A stretch of 17,168 bases of DNA from JACPDH01 sp051305935. Lineage in GTDB: Bacteria; Acidobacteriota; Thermoanaerobaculia; Gp7-AA8. Positions 4,745 through 12,269 of the stretch are shown here, piece after piece. How positions within the stretch are numbered: the stretch's first letter is position 1; every line of letters starts with the position of its first letter. The notes beneath the pieces were generated by a model, which ran no database searches, was not told the origin of the DNA, and worked only from the letters and a program-made list of their open reading frames with translations. Both the position numbers and the translations under genes were made by a program. Where the stretch lies: NCBI GenBank assembly GCA_051305935.1, contig JBPPMG010000002.1:1-17168 (forward strand). Reading direction: 5' to 3'.

Positions 4745-7162
4745 ATGAGACGATTCCTGCTGCCAGTCGCATGCATCGCGGGCCTCGTGGCGTTCTTCAC
4801 GCTGCTGCCAGTGTTCGATCCTCCGCAACCTCACGGAATCTCGATCACGAGGGCCCGCGCGCTCGAGATCGCGAACGACGCGGCGCGCGAGTTCGGCATC
4901 GACGTCGACGGGTCGTATCCCGTGGCAGTCTGGAACACGGAGCCGAGTATCGAGACGGAGCTTTCCAAAGAGCCCGAGCTACGGCGGCTCGCGAACAGTC
5001 ACCCTGTCGTCGCACCCCGGATCGGTTTCTGGCGGGTCATTTATCACCGGCCGGGGCAGGCGAAGTTTCCGGCGTTCGGCTGGGCAGCCGTCGACCGCCA
5101 CGGCAACGTCATCGGCGCGAGACGCACGCCAAGGAACGAAGAGACATCGACTGCGGCCTCGCCCGAAACTCTCCGCCAGCGCGCGGACGAGTTCATCCGC
5201 TCGCGAGTCCTGGTCGGCGCACCGAGCCCCGTGTTCGAGAGCGATCGCCCGAACGTGCTGCTCAAACGCACCGATCACACGTTTCGCTACCGCGTTCCGA
5301 CTGACTTTCCCAGCGGCGAGATCGTCTATCTCGTCGGCGTGCATTTCGCCGGCGACACGCTCTCGGGCTGGAGCCTGATCGAAGAGAACCGGGACGGCAG
5401 TCCGCTCGAGTTCGGGCGGGAGTTCGTCGGCAGTTTCATGGCGAGGATCGTGCTGCTGTTCGGCATGCTGCTCGTGCTGCTGATCATCTTCCTGAAGAAG
5501 TACCACGAAGGCGAGGTCGGCGTCGGCGTCGCCGGGTTCCTCTTCGCACTGATGATCGTCCTCGCCCTGCTCGCAGGAGTGGGCACGGTGAGGGAGGCGT
5601 CGTTCGGCCTGCAACTGGGCGCGATGGACGCTCGCAGCACGGCATGGTCGAACTTTGCCCTCGGACTGCTTTTCGTCCAGCTGCCGATCGCGGTTCTGGT
5701 CTTCCTCGCCTGGTCCGTCGGCGAGAGCTACACACGCGAGCGCTGGGGCGAGCGTCTCGCCTCCTTCGACGCGATACTCCGGCGCGACCCGATCAACGCG
5801 ACCGTCGGCCGAAGTCTCCTCGCTGGAGCGCTCAGCGCTCCGGCCGCGGCGGGCTTCGCCCTGCTCGTCTCCGCGATTCCGGTCATCACGGGGCTCGCTC
5901 ACCCCGGATTCCAGACTATGCCCTCGGCCTTCGCCTTCACCGGAAGCCCGTGGGTCGCAATCCTCGGCTCGCTGTCGACGGCGATCACGATTGCAGTCGG
6001 ATCGTTCCTCTTCGTGATGGGCGCCCTTCGCCGCAAGGCCAGCCGGACGGTGGCGATGCTGGCTGCGGTCGCGCTCGGTACCGTCGTGTCGGTGGCCGCG
6101 CCACTCACTCCCGAAATCTGGTCGCTGCTCTTCGGCTTCGGGCTGGTCGCCGTGGCCGCGATCGTCTTCGCCGTCTGGGATCTGCTCGCCGCGACGGTAA
6201 CCCTCTTCGGCGCGACGCTGATGATGGAGCTGCTCCCGTTCGCACGCGTGGCCGAGGGTGATGCGCGGACGATGCCACTGTTCGCAGCCGCGCTGCCACT
6301 GGGACTGATCCTCGCTATCGCACTCGCGGGCCTCTTCACGCGGCGAGAGATCGAGTATCACTACGACGATCTCGCGCCGCACGTGCGGCGCATAGTCGAG
6401 CGCGAGCGCGTGAAGGCCGAAATCGACGCGGCCAACAGGATCCAGGCCGCGCTCCTCCCCGCCTGCGATCCGTCGATCGACGGGATGACGATCTCATCGC
6501 ACTACCGCGCCGCGACGGAGATCGGAGGCGACTACTTCGACTTCCTCGAGCTCGAGAACGATCGGATCGGCGTCGCGTTCGGCGACGTCGCAGGCCACGG
6601 GCTCACGAGCGGCATCGTGATGGCGATGGCCAAGGCGGCGCTGCTCGTTCAGGTCGAGCACGACCCCTCGCCCGTCCGCGTGATGGAAGTGCTCAACAAT
6701 AACGTGATGAAGACCGCACCACCGCGGATGATGATGACCTTCTTCTTCGGCATCATGGATCCCGCGCGGCAATCGCTTCGCTTCTCGTCGGCCGGACATC
6801 TAGACCCGTATCTCTTCCGTGCCGCCACGGGGTCGCTCGAATGCCTCTCTTCCTGGGGCTTCCCGCTCGGCGTGAAACGGCGCGAGCCGTTCCGCGAGCT
6901 GACGGTTCAGTTCCAGCCGGGTGACCGTCTCGTGCTCTACTCCGACGGCCTCATCGAGGCGGTCGACGATCGCGGCGAGCCATTCGGATTCGACCGCTTC
7001 GAACGCGTGCTCGAGGGATCGGCCACGCTGTCGGCCGAAGAGATCAAGAAGGCGGTCCTGCAGTCAGTGAAGAAGTTCACGAACAACCGTCCGCCCGAAG
7101 ACGACCAGACCCTCGTAGTGTTCACCTTCGAGGTGCCGGAAGAGCAGCGGAAGCTGGCGTAA
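4745..7162 (+). CDS. Polytopic membrane protein with C-terminal SpoIIE/RsbU-type PP2C phosphatase
   Basis: An 805-residue protein. Residues 5-22 form a membrane anchor. About 30-225 is an extracytoplasmic domain I do not recognise; it opens ISITRARALEIANDAAREFG and contains GFWRVIYHRPG. About 230-530 holds around eight hydrophobic segments. A helical linker (ERERVKAEIDAANRIQAALLP, about 552-572) leads to a PP2C/SpoIIE domain (about 575-797). The metal-binding acidic residues are conserved: D596 in EIGGDYFDF, D614 in GDVAGHGL, D734 in YSDGL and D787 in EDDQTLVVF, so activity is expected. Such enzymes dephosphorylate anti-sigma antagonists of the RsbV/SpoIIAA class in partner-switching signalling. 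The layout implies that an envelope signal controls the phosphatase. No RsbV or RsbW gene is next to it. GGAG lies 5 bp before the ATG. Confidence 0.9.
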   Translation: MRRFLLPVACIAGLVAFFTLLPVFDPPQPHGISITRARALEIANDAAREFGIDVDGSYPVAVWNTEPSIETELSKEPELRRLANSHPVVAPRIGFWRVIYHRPGQAKFPAFGWAAVDRHGNVIGARRTPRNEETSTAASPETLRQRADEFIRSRVLVGAPSPVFESDRPNVLLKRTDHTFRYRVPTDFPSGEIVYLVGVHFAGDTLSGWSLIEENRDGSPLEFGREFVGSFMARIVLLFGMLLVLLIIFLKKYHEGEVGVGVAGFLFALMIVLALLAGVGTVREASFGLQLGAMDARSTAWSNFALGLLFVQLPIAVLVFLAWSVGESYTRERWGERLASFDAILRRDPINATVGRSLLAGALSAPAAAGFALLVSAIPVITGLAHPGFQTMPSAFAFTGSPWVAILGSLSTAITIAVGSFLFVMGALRRKASRTVAMLAAVALGTVVSVAAPLTPEIWSLLFGFGLVAVAAIVFAVWDLLAATVTLFGATLMMELLPFARVAEGDARTMPLFAAALPLGLILAIALAGLFTRREIEYHYDDLAPHVRRIVERERVKAEIDAANRIQAALLPACDPSIDGMTISSHYRAATEIGGDYFDFLELENDRIGVAFGDVAGHGLTSGIVMAMAKAALLVQVEHDPSPVRVMEVLNNNVMKTAPPRMMMTFFFGIMDPARQSLRFSSAGHLDPYLFRAATGSLECLSSWGFPLGVKRREPFRELTVQFQPGDRLVLYSDGLIEAVDDRGEPFGFDRFERVLEGSATLSAEEIKKAVLQSVKKFTNNRPPEDDQTLVVFTFEVPEEQRKLA

Positions 7163-7170
7163 GCCTCGTA

Positions 7171-7191
7171 GCGAAGGCGTCCCGCCTTCGC
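7171..7191. repeat. REP-like 21-bp palindrome, copy 2
   Basis: GCGAAGGCG, TCC, CGCCTTCGC: a 9-bp stem with a 3-nt loop. It is the inverted-orientation relative of copy 3, located 23 bp further on, and has the same core GGCGTCCCGCC. It lies 9 bp after the phosphatase stop. Confidence 0.75.
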
Positions 7192-7214
7192 AGTACCGCG
7201 CTGACTGAACTCCG

Positions 7215-7235
7215 GGCAAGGCGGGACGCCTTGCC
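7215..7235. repeat. REP-like 21-bp palindrome, copy 3
   Basis: GGCAAGGCG, GGA, CGCCTTGCC: a 9-bp stem. With copy 2 it forms a larger inverted pair (GTA at 7168-7170 opposite TAC at 7236-7238) between two convergent genes, and its last base is the last base of the stop codon of the minus-strand gene. This paired layout resembles BIME/REPIN elements and suits a bidirectional end-of-transcript structure. Confidence 0.75.
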
Positions 7236-7735
7236 TACAACCTGCGCACGATCCGGAGGTAGCACTCTTCAGTGCCGAGGATCTGCACGGCTCCCTCGCC
7301 TTCCCACTCGAGCAGCCGCGCCTGGATGCGCGGGTCGGCGAGCGAGACGCCGCTGAACATCGCCTTGATCGCCACCTTCGAGACGTCGCGCAGCGCGCGA
7401 TCGAACAGGCGGTCGAGACCGACGCGAAGCGCGTCGAGTCTGTACTCGATGTCCTGGTCGTCCAGCTTTTGCGGTTTCGGCGCCAGCTGCGCGCTGATGC
7501 CGAGAAAGTCCTCGAACGCCATCGGCACGTAGTGCTTCACGCCAAGGCTCGCGATATCTTCCTCGTCGATGCTGTCCGCGAGGATCAGCCCGGGGATCTC
7601 GGTTCCGACCCCGTCGATTTCCCAGCCGACCCAGCGCACCTTGCCGCCGCCCAGCACGACCCGTTGTATGTACTTCGACACGCCCGATCTCAGTCCTTGC
7701 AGAATTGTAAATCGCGGACGCCACTTTCGTGACAT
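7235..7735 (-). CDS. Conserved-looking protein of unknown function
   Basis: I do not recognise this 166-residue protein. It has no signal peptide or membrane helix. The centre is acidic (LADSIDEEDIASLG), followed by a predicted helix (LDALRVGLDRLFDRALRDVSKVAIKAMF) and a compact beta-rich end (GEGAVQILGTEECYLRIVRRL). Codon use is normal for the window from residue 19 on, supporting a real gene. The first 18 codons (cga aag tgg cgt ccg cga ttt aca att) are unlike the neighbours, so GTG at 7681, which gives a 148-residue protein starting (M)SKYIQRVVLGGGKVRW, may be the true start; AAGGA lies 12 bp before it. The ATG at 7735 has GGAG 10 bp upstream. It diverges from the S9 peptidase and converges on the phosphatase. 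Confidence 0.68.
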   Translation of the reverse strand: MSRKWRPRFTILQGLRSGVSKYIQRVVLGGGKVRWVGWEIDGVGTEIPGLILADSIDEEDIASLGVKHYVPMAFEDFLGISAQLAPKPQKLDDQDIEYRLDALRVGLDRLFDRALRDVSKVAIKAMFSGVSLADPRIQARLLEWEGEGAVQILGTEECYLRIVRRL

Positions 7736-7741
7736 CCACGC

Positions 7742-7771
7742 TTGACTCCCCTCGGACCCTCACCCTACGCT
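7742..7771 (+). promoter_or_regulatory. Likely promoter of the S9 peptidase gene
   Basis: TTGACT (7742-7747) and TACGCT (7766-7771) with an 18-bp spacer. The start site would be near 7778, leaving a leader of about 37 nt that contains the strong Shine-Dalgarno AGGAGG (7805-7810). Confidence 0.42.
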
Positions 7772-7814
7772 CCAACTCCAATCAGGGCTTCGACTCGAAG
7801 CCTCAGGAGGCATC

Positions 7815-9854
7815 ATGCGCCGCATTCTTCTTGCCCTCGTCGTACTCGCAATCTGTGTGACGCTCCCGGCATTCGCCGCGGAGACACATCCTTTTGGCGT
7901 CCACGACATCTGGGCCATGAAACGAGTCTCGGACCCGCAGCTCTCCCCCGACGGAAAGTCGGTGCTCTTCACGCTCCGCACGAACGACCTGAAGGCAAAC
8001 AAAGGGCTGAACGACCTTTGGGTCGTCGGTTCCGACGGAACGGCCCCGCGCCGGCTCACCAGCCACCCTGCGGCCGACACCGGCGGCAGATGGTCCCCCG
8101 ACGGAAAGTCGATCTGGTTCGTTTCGAGCCGCTCCGGCTCGTCGCAGATATGGAAAATGCCAATCGACGGCGGCGAAGCCGTGCAGGTGACGAGCCTCCC
8201 GCTCGATGCATCGAACGTCGTCGCGTCCCCGGACGGCCAGTCGATCGCGTTCTCCGCCGAAGTCTTCCCCGGAATGTCGATCGAGGAAACGGCGAAAAAA
8301 CTTGCCGATCGGGCCGCGAGCAAGGCGACCGGCCGAATCTACGACTCGCTCTTCTTCCGGCACTGGGACACCTGGATGGACGGGCGCCGCTCGCACATCT
8401 TCGTGATGCAGGCAGGTGGCGGCGCACCGGTCGACGTCATGAAGGCGATGGATGCGGACGCGCCATCCAAGCCGTTCGGCGGCGCCGAGGAGTTCACGTT
8501 CACACCTGACGGAAAGTCGATCGTCTTCTCCGCGCGTGATGCGGGACGCGAAGAGGCGTGGTCGACGAATTTCGACCTCTTCGTCGCGCCGATCGACGGC
8601 AGCGCAGCTCCGAAGAACCTGACCGCGGAGAACAAGGCTTGGGACACGCGGCCGGTCTTCTCGAAGGACGGAAAACAGCTCGCCTACCTCGCGATGGCTC
8701 GCCCCGACTTCGAAGCCGACCGCTTCGCGCTGATGGTCCGCTCCTGGCCCGACGGAAAGGCGCGGGAAATCGCGCCGTCGTGGGATCGCTCCGCCGACGG
8801 GATCGTCTGGTCAGCCGACGGAAAGACGATCTACACGGTTGCCACGAATGTCGGGCACCAGTCGATCTTCGCGATCGACGTGGCGAGCGGCAAGGCGACG
8901 ACGGTCGTGAAGGAAGGATGGGTCAACTCGATCGCCGGACTCGCGGGTAACCGCCTCGTCTTCGGTATGGACCACCTCAAGTCACCTGTGGAGATCTATT
9001 CGACGACGATCGACGGAAAGACCGTCAAGCAGCTGACGAGCGTGAATGCGGCGGAGATCGCGGCCGCGCGCTGGGGCGAGACGGAGCAGTTCAGCTTCAA
9101 GGGCGCTCACGGCGACACGGTTTACGCGTGGATCGTCAAGCCTGTGGACTTCGACCCCGCGAAGAAGTACCCGCTCGCTTTCATGATCCACGGCGGGCCG
9201 CAGGGCTCGATGAGCAATCACTTCCACTACCGATGGAACCCGCAGTTCTACGCGGGAGCGGGCTACGTCGCCGTGATGGTCGACTTCCACGGCTCGACCG
9301 GCTACGGCCAGGCGTTCACCGACGCGATCCGCGGCGACTGGGGCGGCGCGCCGCTCGAGGACCTGCAGAAAGGGTTCGACGCCGCGGTCGCGAAGTACCC
9401 GTTCATCAACCCCGACCGCGCGGTCGCCCTCGGCGCGTCGTACGGCGGCTACATGATCAACTGGATCGCCGGGCAGTGGCCCGACCGCTTCCGCGCCCTC
9501 GTCTCCCACGACGGAAACCTCGACGAGCGCTTCGCCTACTTCGACACCGAGGAGCTCTGGTTCCCCGAATGGGAGCACCACGGCACCCCCTGGGAGAATC
9601 CCTCGGCGTATGCGAAGCACAACCCCATCGACCACGTCGCGAAGTGGAAGACGCCGATGATGGTCATCCACGGCGGACAGGACTTCCGCGTCGTCGAGAC
9701 GCAGGGGATGGCGACGTTCACGACGCTGCAGCGCCGTGGGATCCCGAGCCGGTTCCTCTACTTCCCCGACGAGAACCACTGGGTGCTCAAGCCGGCAAAC
9801 TCGATTCTCTGGCACAACGAAGTGCTGAAGTGGATCGATCAGTACGCTAAGTAG
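7815..9854 (+). CDS. Exported S9 family serine peptidase (prolyl oligopeptidase superfamily)
   Basis: A 679-residue protein with a Sec signal peptide (MRRILLALVVLAICVTLPAFA, cut near residue 21 or 22). Residues about 35-410 form a beta-propeller with WD40-like PD40 motifs (LSPDGKSVLF, WSPDGKSIWF, ASPDGQSIAF, FTPDGKSIVF, FSKDGKQLAY, WSADGKTIY). Residues about 425-679 are the peptidase: S542 in GASYGGYM, D623 in HGGQDFRV, H655 in DENHWV, with the oxyanion motif HGGPQGS. The triad is complete. The closest classes are acylaminoacyl peptidase and dipeptidyl peptidase IV-like enzymes, which trim short peptides; a periplasmic role in peptide use is inferred. The start is set by AGGAGG 4 bp before ATG. 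A terminator-like palindrome lies 76 bp after the stop. Confidence 0.95.
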   Translation: MRRILLALVVLAICVTLPAFAAETHPFGVHDIWAMKRVSDPQLSPDGKSVLFTLRTNDLKANKGLNDLWVVGSDGTAPRRLTSHPAADTGGRWSPDGKSIWFVSSRSGSSQIWKMPIDGGEAVQVTSLPLDASNVVASPDGQSIAFSAEVFPGMSIEETAKKLADRAASKATGRIYDSLFFRHWDTWMDGRRSHIFVMQAGGGAPVDVMKAMDADAPSKPFGGAEEFTFTPDGKSIVFSARDAGREEAWSTNFDLFVAPIDGSAAPKNLTAENKAWDTRPVFSKDGKQLAYLAMARPDFEADRFALMVRSWPDGKAREIAPSWDRSADGIVWSADGKTIYTVATNVGHQSIFAIDVASGKATTVVKEGWVNSIAGLAGNRLVFGMDHLKSPVEIYSTTIDGKTVKQLTSVNAAEIAAARWGETEQFSFKGAHGDTVYAWIVKPVDFDPAKKYPLAFMIHGGPQGSMSNHFHYRWNPQFYAGAGYVAVMVDFHGSTGYGQAFTDAIRGDWGGAPLEDLQKGFDAAVAKYPFINPDRAVALGASYGGYMINWIAGQWPDRFRALVSHDGNLDERFAYFDTEELWFPEWEHHGTPWENPSAYAKHNPIDHVAKWKTPMMVIHGGQDFRVVETQGMATFTTLQRRGIPSRFLYFPDENHWVLKPANSILWHNEVLKWIDQYAK

Positions 9855-9869
9855 GCGAGAAGGCGAAGA

Positions 9870-10070
9870 GCAGACCAGAGGCCAAGGGCCAAAGGCCAGA
9901 GCAGGCTGAAGTTCATCGATGACTCAACGAGGGGCACGGCATGCCGTGCCCCTTTTCTCTTGTGATTCGTGCTCCTGACGATTGCGCCGCACTCGCTCAG
10001 ATCCTGCATCCCCTGAGCAGTCACCTACCGCTCGCCTGCTCTGACCTTTGGCCTTTGGCCTCTGGCCTGC
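9870..10070. repeat. Inverted arms of 7-bp repeats bounding the S9-epimerase gap
   Basis: The left arm 9870-9905 and right arm 10035-10070 are inverted copies matching at 33 of 36 positions. The left arm reads as consecutive heptamers CCAGAGG, CCAAGGG, CCAAAGG, CCAGAGC (9875-9902). The right arm holds the same units inverted (CCTTTGG, CCTTTGG, CCTCTGG). The 129 bp between the arms contain a perfect palindrome with a T-tract and no gene. The right arm abuts a -10-like box. Confidence 0.72.
9931..9956 (+). terminator. Intrinsic terminator after the S9 peptidase gene
   Basis: GGGGCACGGCA followed at once by TGCCGTGCCCC is a perfect 22-bp palindrome (9931-9952), followed by TTTT and a pyrimidine-rich stretch. 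The true loop is probably the central 4 nt. It can end plus-strand transcripts from the peptidase gene; the other side has no T-tract in the minus sense. Confidence 0.68.
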
Positions 10071-10075
10071 ATTAT
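10068..10075 (+). promoter_or_regulatory. -10-like box before the epimerase gene
   Basis: TGCATTAT lies 10 bp before the ATG at 10086, with TTGGCC from the heptamer arm at 10048-10053 as a possible -35. There is no Shine-Dalgarno, so a transcript from here would have almost no leader. The match is partial. Confidence 0.3.
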
Positions 10076-10085
10076 CCTCACGCTC

Positions 10086-11069
10086 ATGCGAGCCTTCGTC
10101 ACCGGCGCCACGGGCTTCGTGGGGCACAACCTCGTCATCGAGCTTCGCGATGCGGGGTGGGACGTCGTCGCGCTGGTTAGGCGCGACTCCGACGTGCGGC
10201 ATCTCGGCGCCCTGGGCGTAACGACGCGCGAAGGCACGATCACCGACGCGAAGTCGGTGCTCGCGGCGATGCCCGACGAGGCCGACGCCGTCTTCCACGT
10301 CGCGGGCAGCACCAGCCTCTGGAAGCGCGGCGACGCGCAGCAGACGCTCGTGAACGTCGGAGGAACCGCGAACGTCGTCCGCGCGGCACTCGCCCGCCGC
10401 GCGAAACGGCTCGTCCACACGTCGAGCGTCGGCGCTTTCGGCCATCACCACTCGCGCATCGACGAAGCGACACCGTCGAACGCTTCGTCGTCCTGGATCA
10501 ACTACATCCGGACGAAGCGTGCCGCGGAGCTCGAGGTTCTCGGCGGTGTCGCCGAGGGGCTCGACGCCGTCATCGTCAACCCGCCGCACATCGTCGGCCC
10601 GCACGATCGTCATAACTGGGCGCGGCTGATCCGGCTGGTGCGCGACGGCAAGCTGCCGGGAATCCCTCCCGGCGCCGGCTCCTGGTGCCACGTTCGAGAG
10701 GTCGCGCGCGCGCACGTCGCCGCGTTCGAGCAGGGACGCACCGGCGAGCACTACCTCCTCGGCGGGACCGACGCCACGTTCCTCGAGGCAGTCCAGACGA
10801 TCGGACGAATCGTCGGGAAGCCGGTTCCCCGAAAAGCAATGCCGGCGTTCGTCCTGAAGAGCGTCGCGACGCTCTACGAGCTCGCTTCGTTCGTCACGCG
10901 CCGCGAACCCGAGATCACGCCCGAAGGGGCAGCTCTGGTCTGCGAGACGATCCTGACCGATTGCAGCAAGGCCGTCCGCGAGTTGGGATACCGCAGCGTG
11001 CCGCTCGAACGGATGCTCTCCGATTGCTGGGATTGGATGCAGGGGGATGGCGGCAGCCAGGCGAGATAG
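10086..11069 (+). CDS. NAD(P)-dependent epimerase/reductase, extended SDR family
   Basis: A 327-residue protein with a Rossmann nucleotide-binding motif at the N-terminus (TGATGFVG, 6-13; G7, G10, G13) and the catalytic S114, Y140 and K144 (HTSSVGAFG and NYIRTK). The motifs HVAGSTSLW (71-79), VNPPHIVGPHD and WCHVREVARAH belong to the dihydroflavonol-4-reductase/HpnA-like group of extended SDRs. These act on sugar nucleotides, sterol-like or polyketide-like ketones, and the substrate cannot be set from sequence. There is no signal peptide or membrane segment. No Shine-Dalgarno precedes the ATG, and a -10-like TGCATTAT lies 10 bp upstream. The 135-bp gap to the amidase gene suggests separate transcription. 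Confidence 0.9.
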   Translation: MRAFVTGATGFVGHNLVIELRDAGWDVVALVRRDSDVRHLGALGVTTREGTITDAKSVLAAMPDEADAVFHVAGSTSLWKRGDAQQTLVNVGGTANVVRAALARRAKRLVHTSSVGAFGHHHSRIDEATPSNASSSWINYIRTKRAAELEVLGGVAEGLDAVIVNPPHIVGPHDRHNWARLIRLVRDGKLPGIPPGAGSWCHVREVARAHVAAFEQGRTGEHYLLGGTDATFLEAVQTIGRIVGKPVPRKAMPAFVLKSVATLYELASFVTRREPEITPEGAALVCETILTDCSKAVRELGYRSVPLERMLSDCWDWMQGDGGSQAR

Positions 11070-11156
11070 CCTGGCCAATCCAGGTCGGACCCTTCGCGAA
11101 TCTCTCAAACTCCGCTCCAGGATCAGCCCGGAATGTCTGCAATCCCTCCAGCTCCA

Positions 11157-11186
11157 TTGCCCATTCTCCCCTCTCCGATGCACAAT
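11157..11186 (+). promoter_or_regulatory. Possible promoter of the amidase/MamK-like pair
   Basis: TTGCCC (11157-11162) and CACAAT (11181-11186) are separated by 18 bp. The start site would be near 11193, about 12 nt before the chosen ATG at 11205. The gap 11070-11204 holds no other visible signal apart from a small CCTGG/CCAGG stem just after the epimerase stop. Confidence 0.33.
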
Positions 11187-11204
11187 GGTCAGGGCAGGGT
11201 GGAT

Positions 11205-12266
11205 ATGGGAAACCTCAAACGGGTCAAACGACGGCTCGTGAGCGGCGCGGTTCTGGACAACCTCGAGACGATGAGGGGGTTCGGGCCGTGGACGCTTCAA
11301 CGACGCCGCGGGCCACAGGTGTGGGTCCGGCGCACGTACATGGTGCTCCTCCCTGTGAGTCTGCTCGCCTCGACCCTGCTGGTCTCCGCGGTGACTGGGG
11401 AGTTTCCGTTCGACTCCGGGCGGAGCGCGGTCGCGAGAGTCGAGCCTGCCGTGCAGTTGCGTGCGACCACCGCCTCGCCGGCTGGCATTCAGACTCCCCG
11501 TCCGTCGCAGCTGTCCACTTCGGAAAAGGTGTTCACCGAGCTTCCGGTCCCGATCGACGTCGCCGCGCTCGACCTGAGCGTGCGTCGCGTGATCCTCGAC
11601 GCGGGCCATGGAGGAAGCGATCCGGGCACGGTGTCGGGCAAGCTGCTGGAGAAGAACATCACGCTCGACATCAACGCGCGGCTCGGGCGGATGCTCGAGC
11701 AGGCCGGCTTCGACGTGGAGTTCACGCGCCACGACGACCGCACCGTTCCCCTGCGACAGCGCGCGCTCATCGCGAACGACTCGTCGGGGGACATCTTCGT
11801 GTCGGTGCACGTCAACTCCATTCGTGGAAGCCACGCGATCCGCGGCATCGAGACCTACTACCTCGGCCCCACCGACGATCCGATGCTGAACGAGCTGGCC
11901 GCCTCGGAAAATCGCGGCTCGGGATACACGCTCACCGACTACCGCCGGTTGCTGGAAGGGATCTACGCCGACGTCAGGCAGGACGAGTCGCGCGCTCTCG
12001 CCGAGGCGATTCAGACGAACCTTCACGGCGACCTGGTCGCGGTGAATCCGAAGCTCGAAGACTGGGGAGTCCGCAAGGCGCCGTTCGTCGTGCTCGTCGC
12101 GACGGAGATGCCCGCGATCCTCGCGGAAGTAGCCTGCTTGTCGAATCAGGAAGAAGCGCGACTGCTGGATACGGAGAGCTATCGCCAGCAGATCGCCGAT
12201 GCGCTGTTCAAAGGAATCGTGGCCTACGCCCGGGTGCGCGGTGGCGAGGCGGAGAAAGGAATCTGA
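11205..12266 (+). CDS. Membrane-anchored N-acetylmuramoyl-L-alanine amidase (Amidase_3)
   Basis: A 353-residue protein. A basic cytoplasmic tail (about 1-43, with LKRVKRR and LQRRRGPQVWVRR) precedes one membrane helix (about 44-64). A proline/serine-rich periplasmic linker follows, then a zinc amidase domain from about 126: H135 in LDAGHGG, E149 in LLEKNITL, H202 in SVHVNS and catalytic E308 in PAILAEVACLSN. It cleaves the amide bond between MurNAc and L-Ala in peptidoglycan, as AmiA/B/C do in cell separation, but here it is tethered with a cytoplasmic tail instead of being exported freely. The frame extends to ATG at 11133; ATG at 11205 is chosen because GGGTGG lies just before it and the upstream stretch is proline-rich and unlike coding sequence. 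A MamK-like actin gene starts 3 bp after its stop. Confidence 0.9.
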   Translation: MGNLKRVKRRLVSGAVLDNLETMRGFGPWTLQRRRGPQVWVRRTYMVLLPVSLLASTLLVSAVTGEFPFDSGRSAVARVEPAVQLRATTASPAGIQTPRPSQLSTSEKVFTELPVPIDVAALDLSVRRVILDAGHGGSDPGTVSGKLLEKNITLDINARLGRMLEQAGFDVEFTRHDDRTVPLRQRALIANDSSGDIFVSVHVNSIRGSHAIRGIETYYLGPTDDPMLNELAASENRGSGYTLTDYRRLLEGIYADVRQDESRALAEAIQTNLHGDLVAVNPKLEDWGVRKAPFVVLVATEMPAILAEVACLSNQEEARLLDTESYRQQIADALFKGIVAYARVRGGEAEKGI

Positions 12267-12269
12267 GGG

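Noticed and set aside
4979..6382. A 467-codon minus-strand frame
   Set aside because: It is a low-complexity Arg/Glu/Asp/Gln-rich shadow of the phosphatase gene.
7704..7709. Minus-strand TACAAT as the promoter of the 7235-7735 gene
   Set aside because: It would place the transcript start on the AAGGA site itself, and it lies within the frame opened by the upstream ATG; chance match likely.
11133..11204. Longer N-terminus of the amidase
   Set aside because: The added stretch is proline-rich, has no Shine-Dalgarno at its ATG, and contains promoter-like elements.
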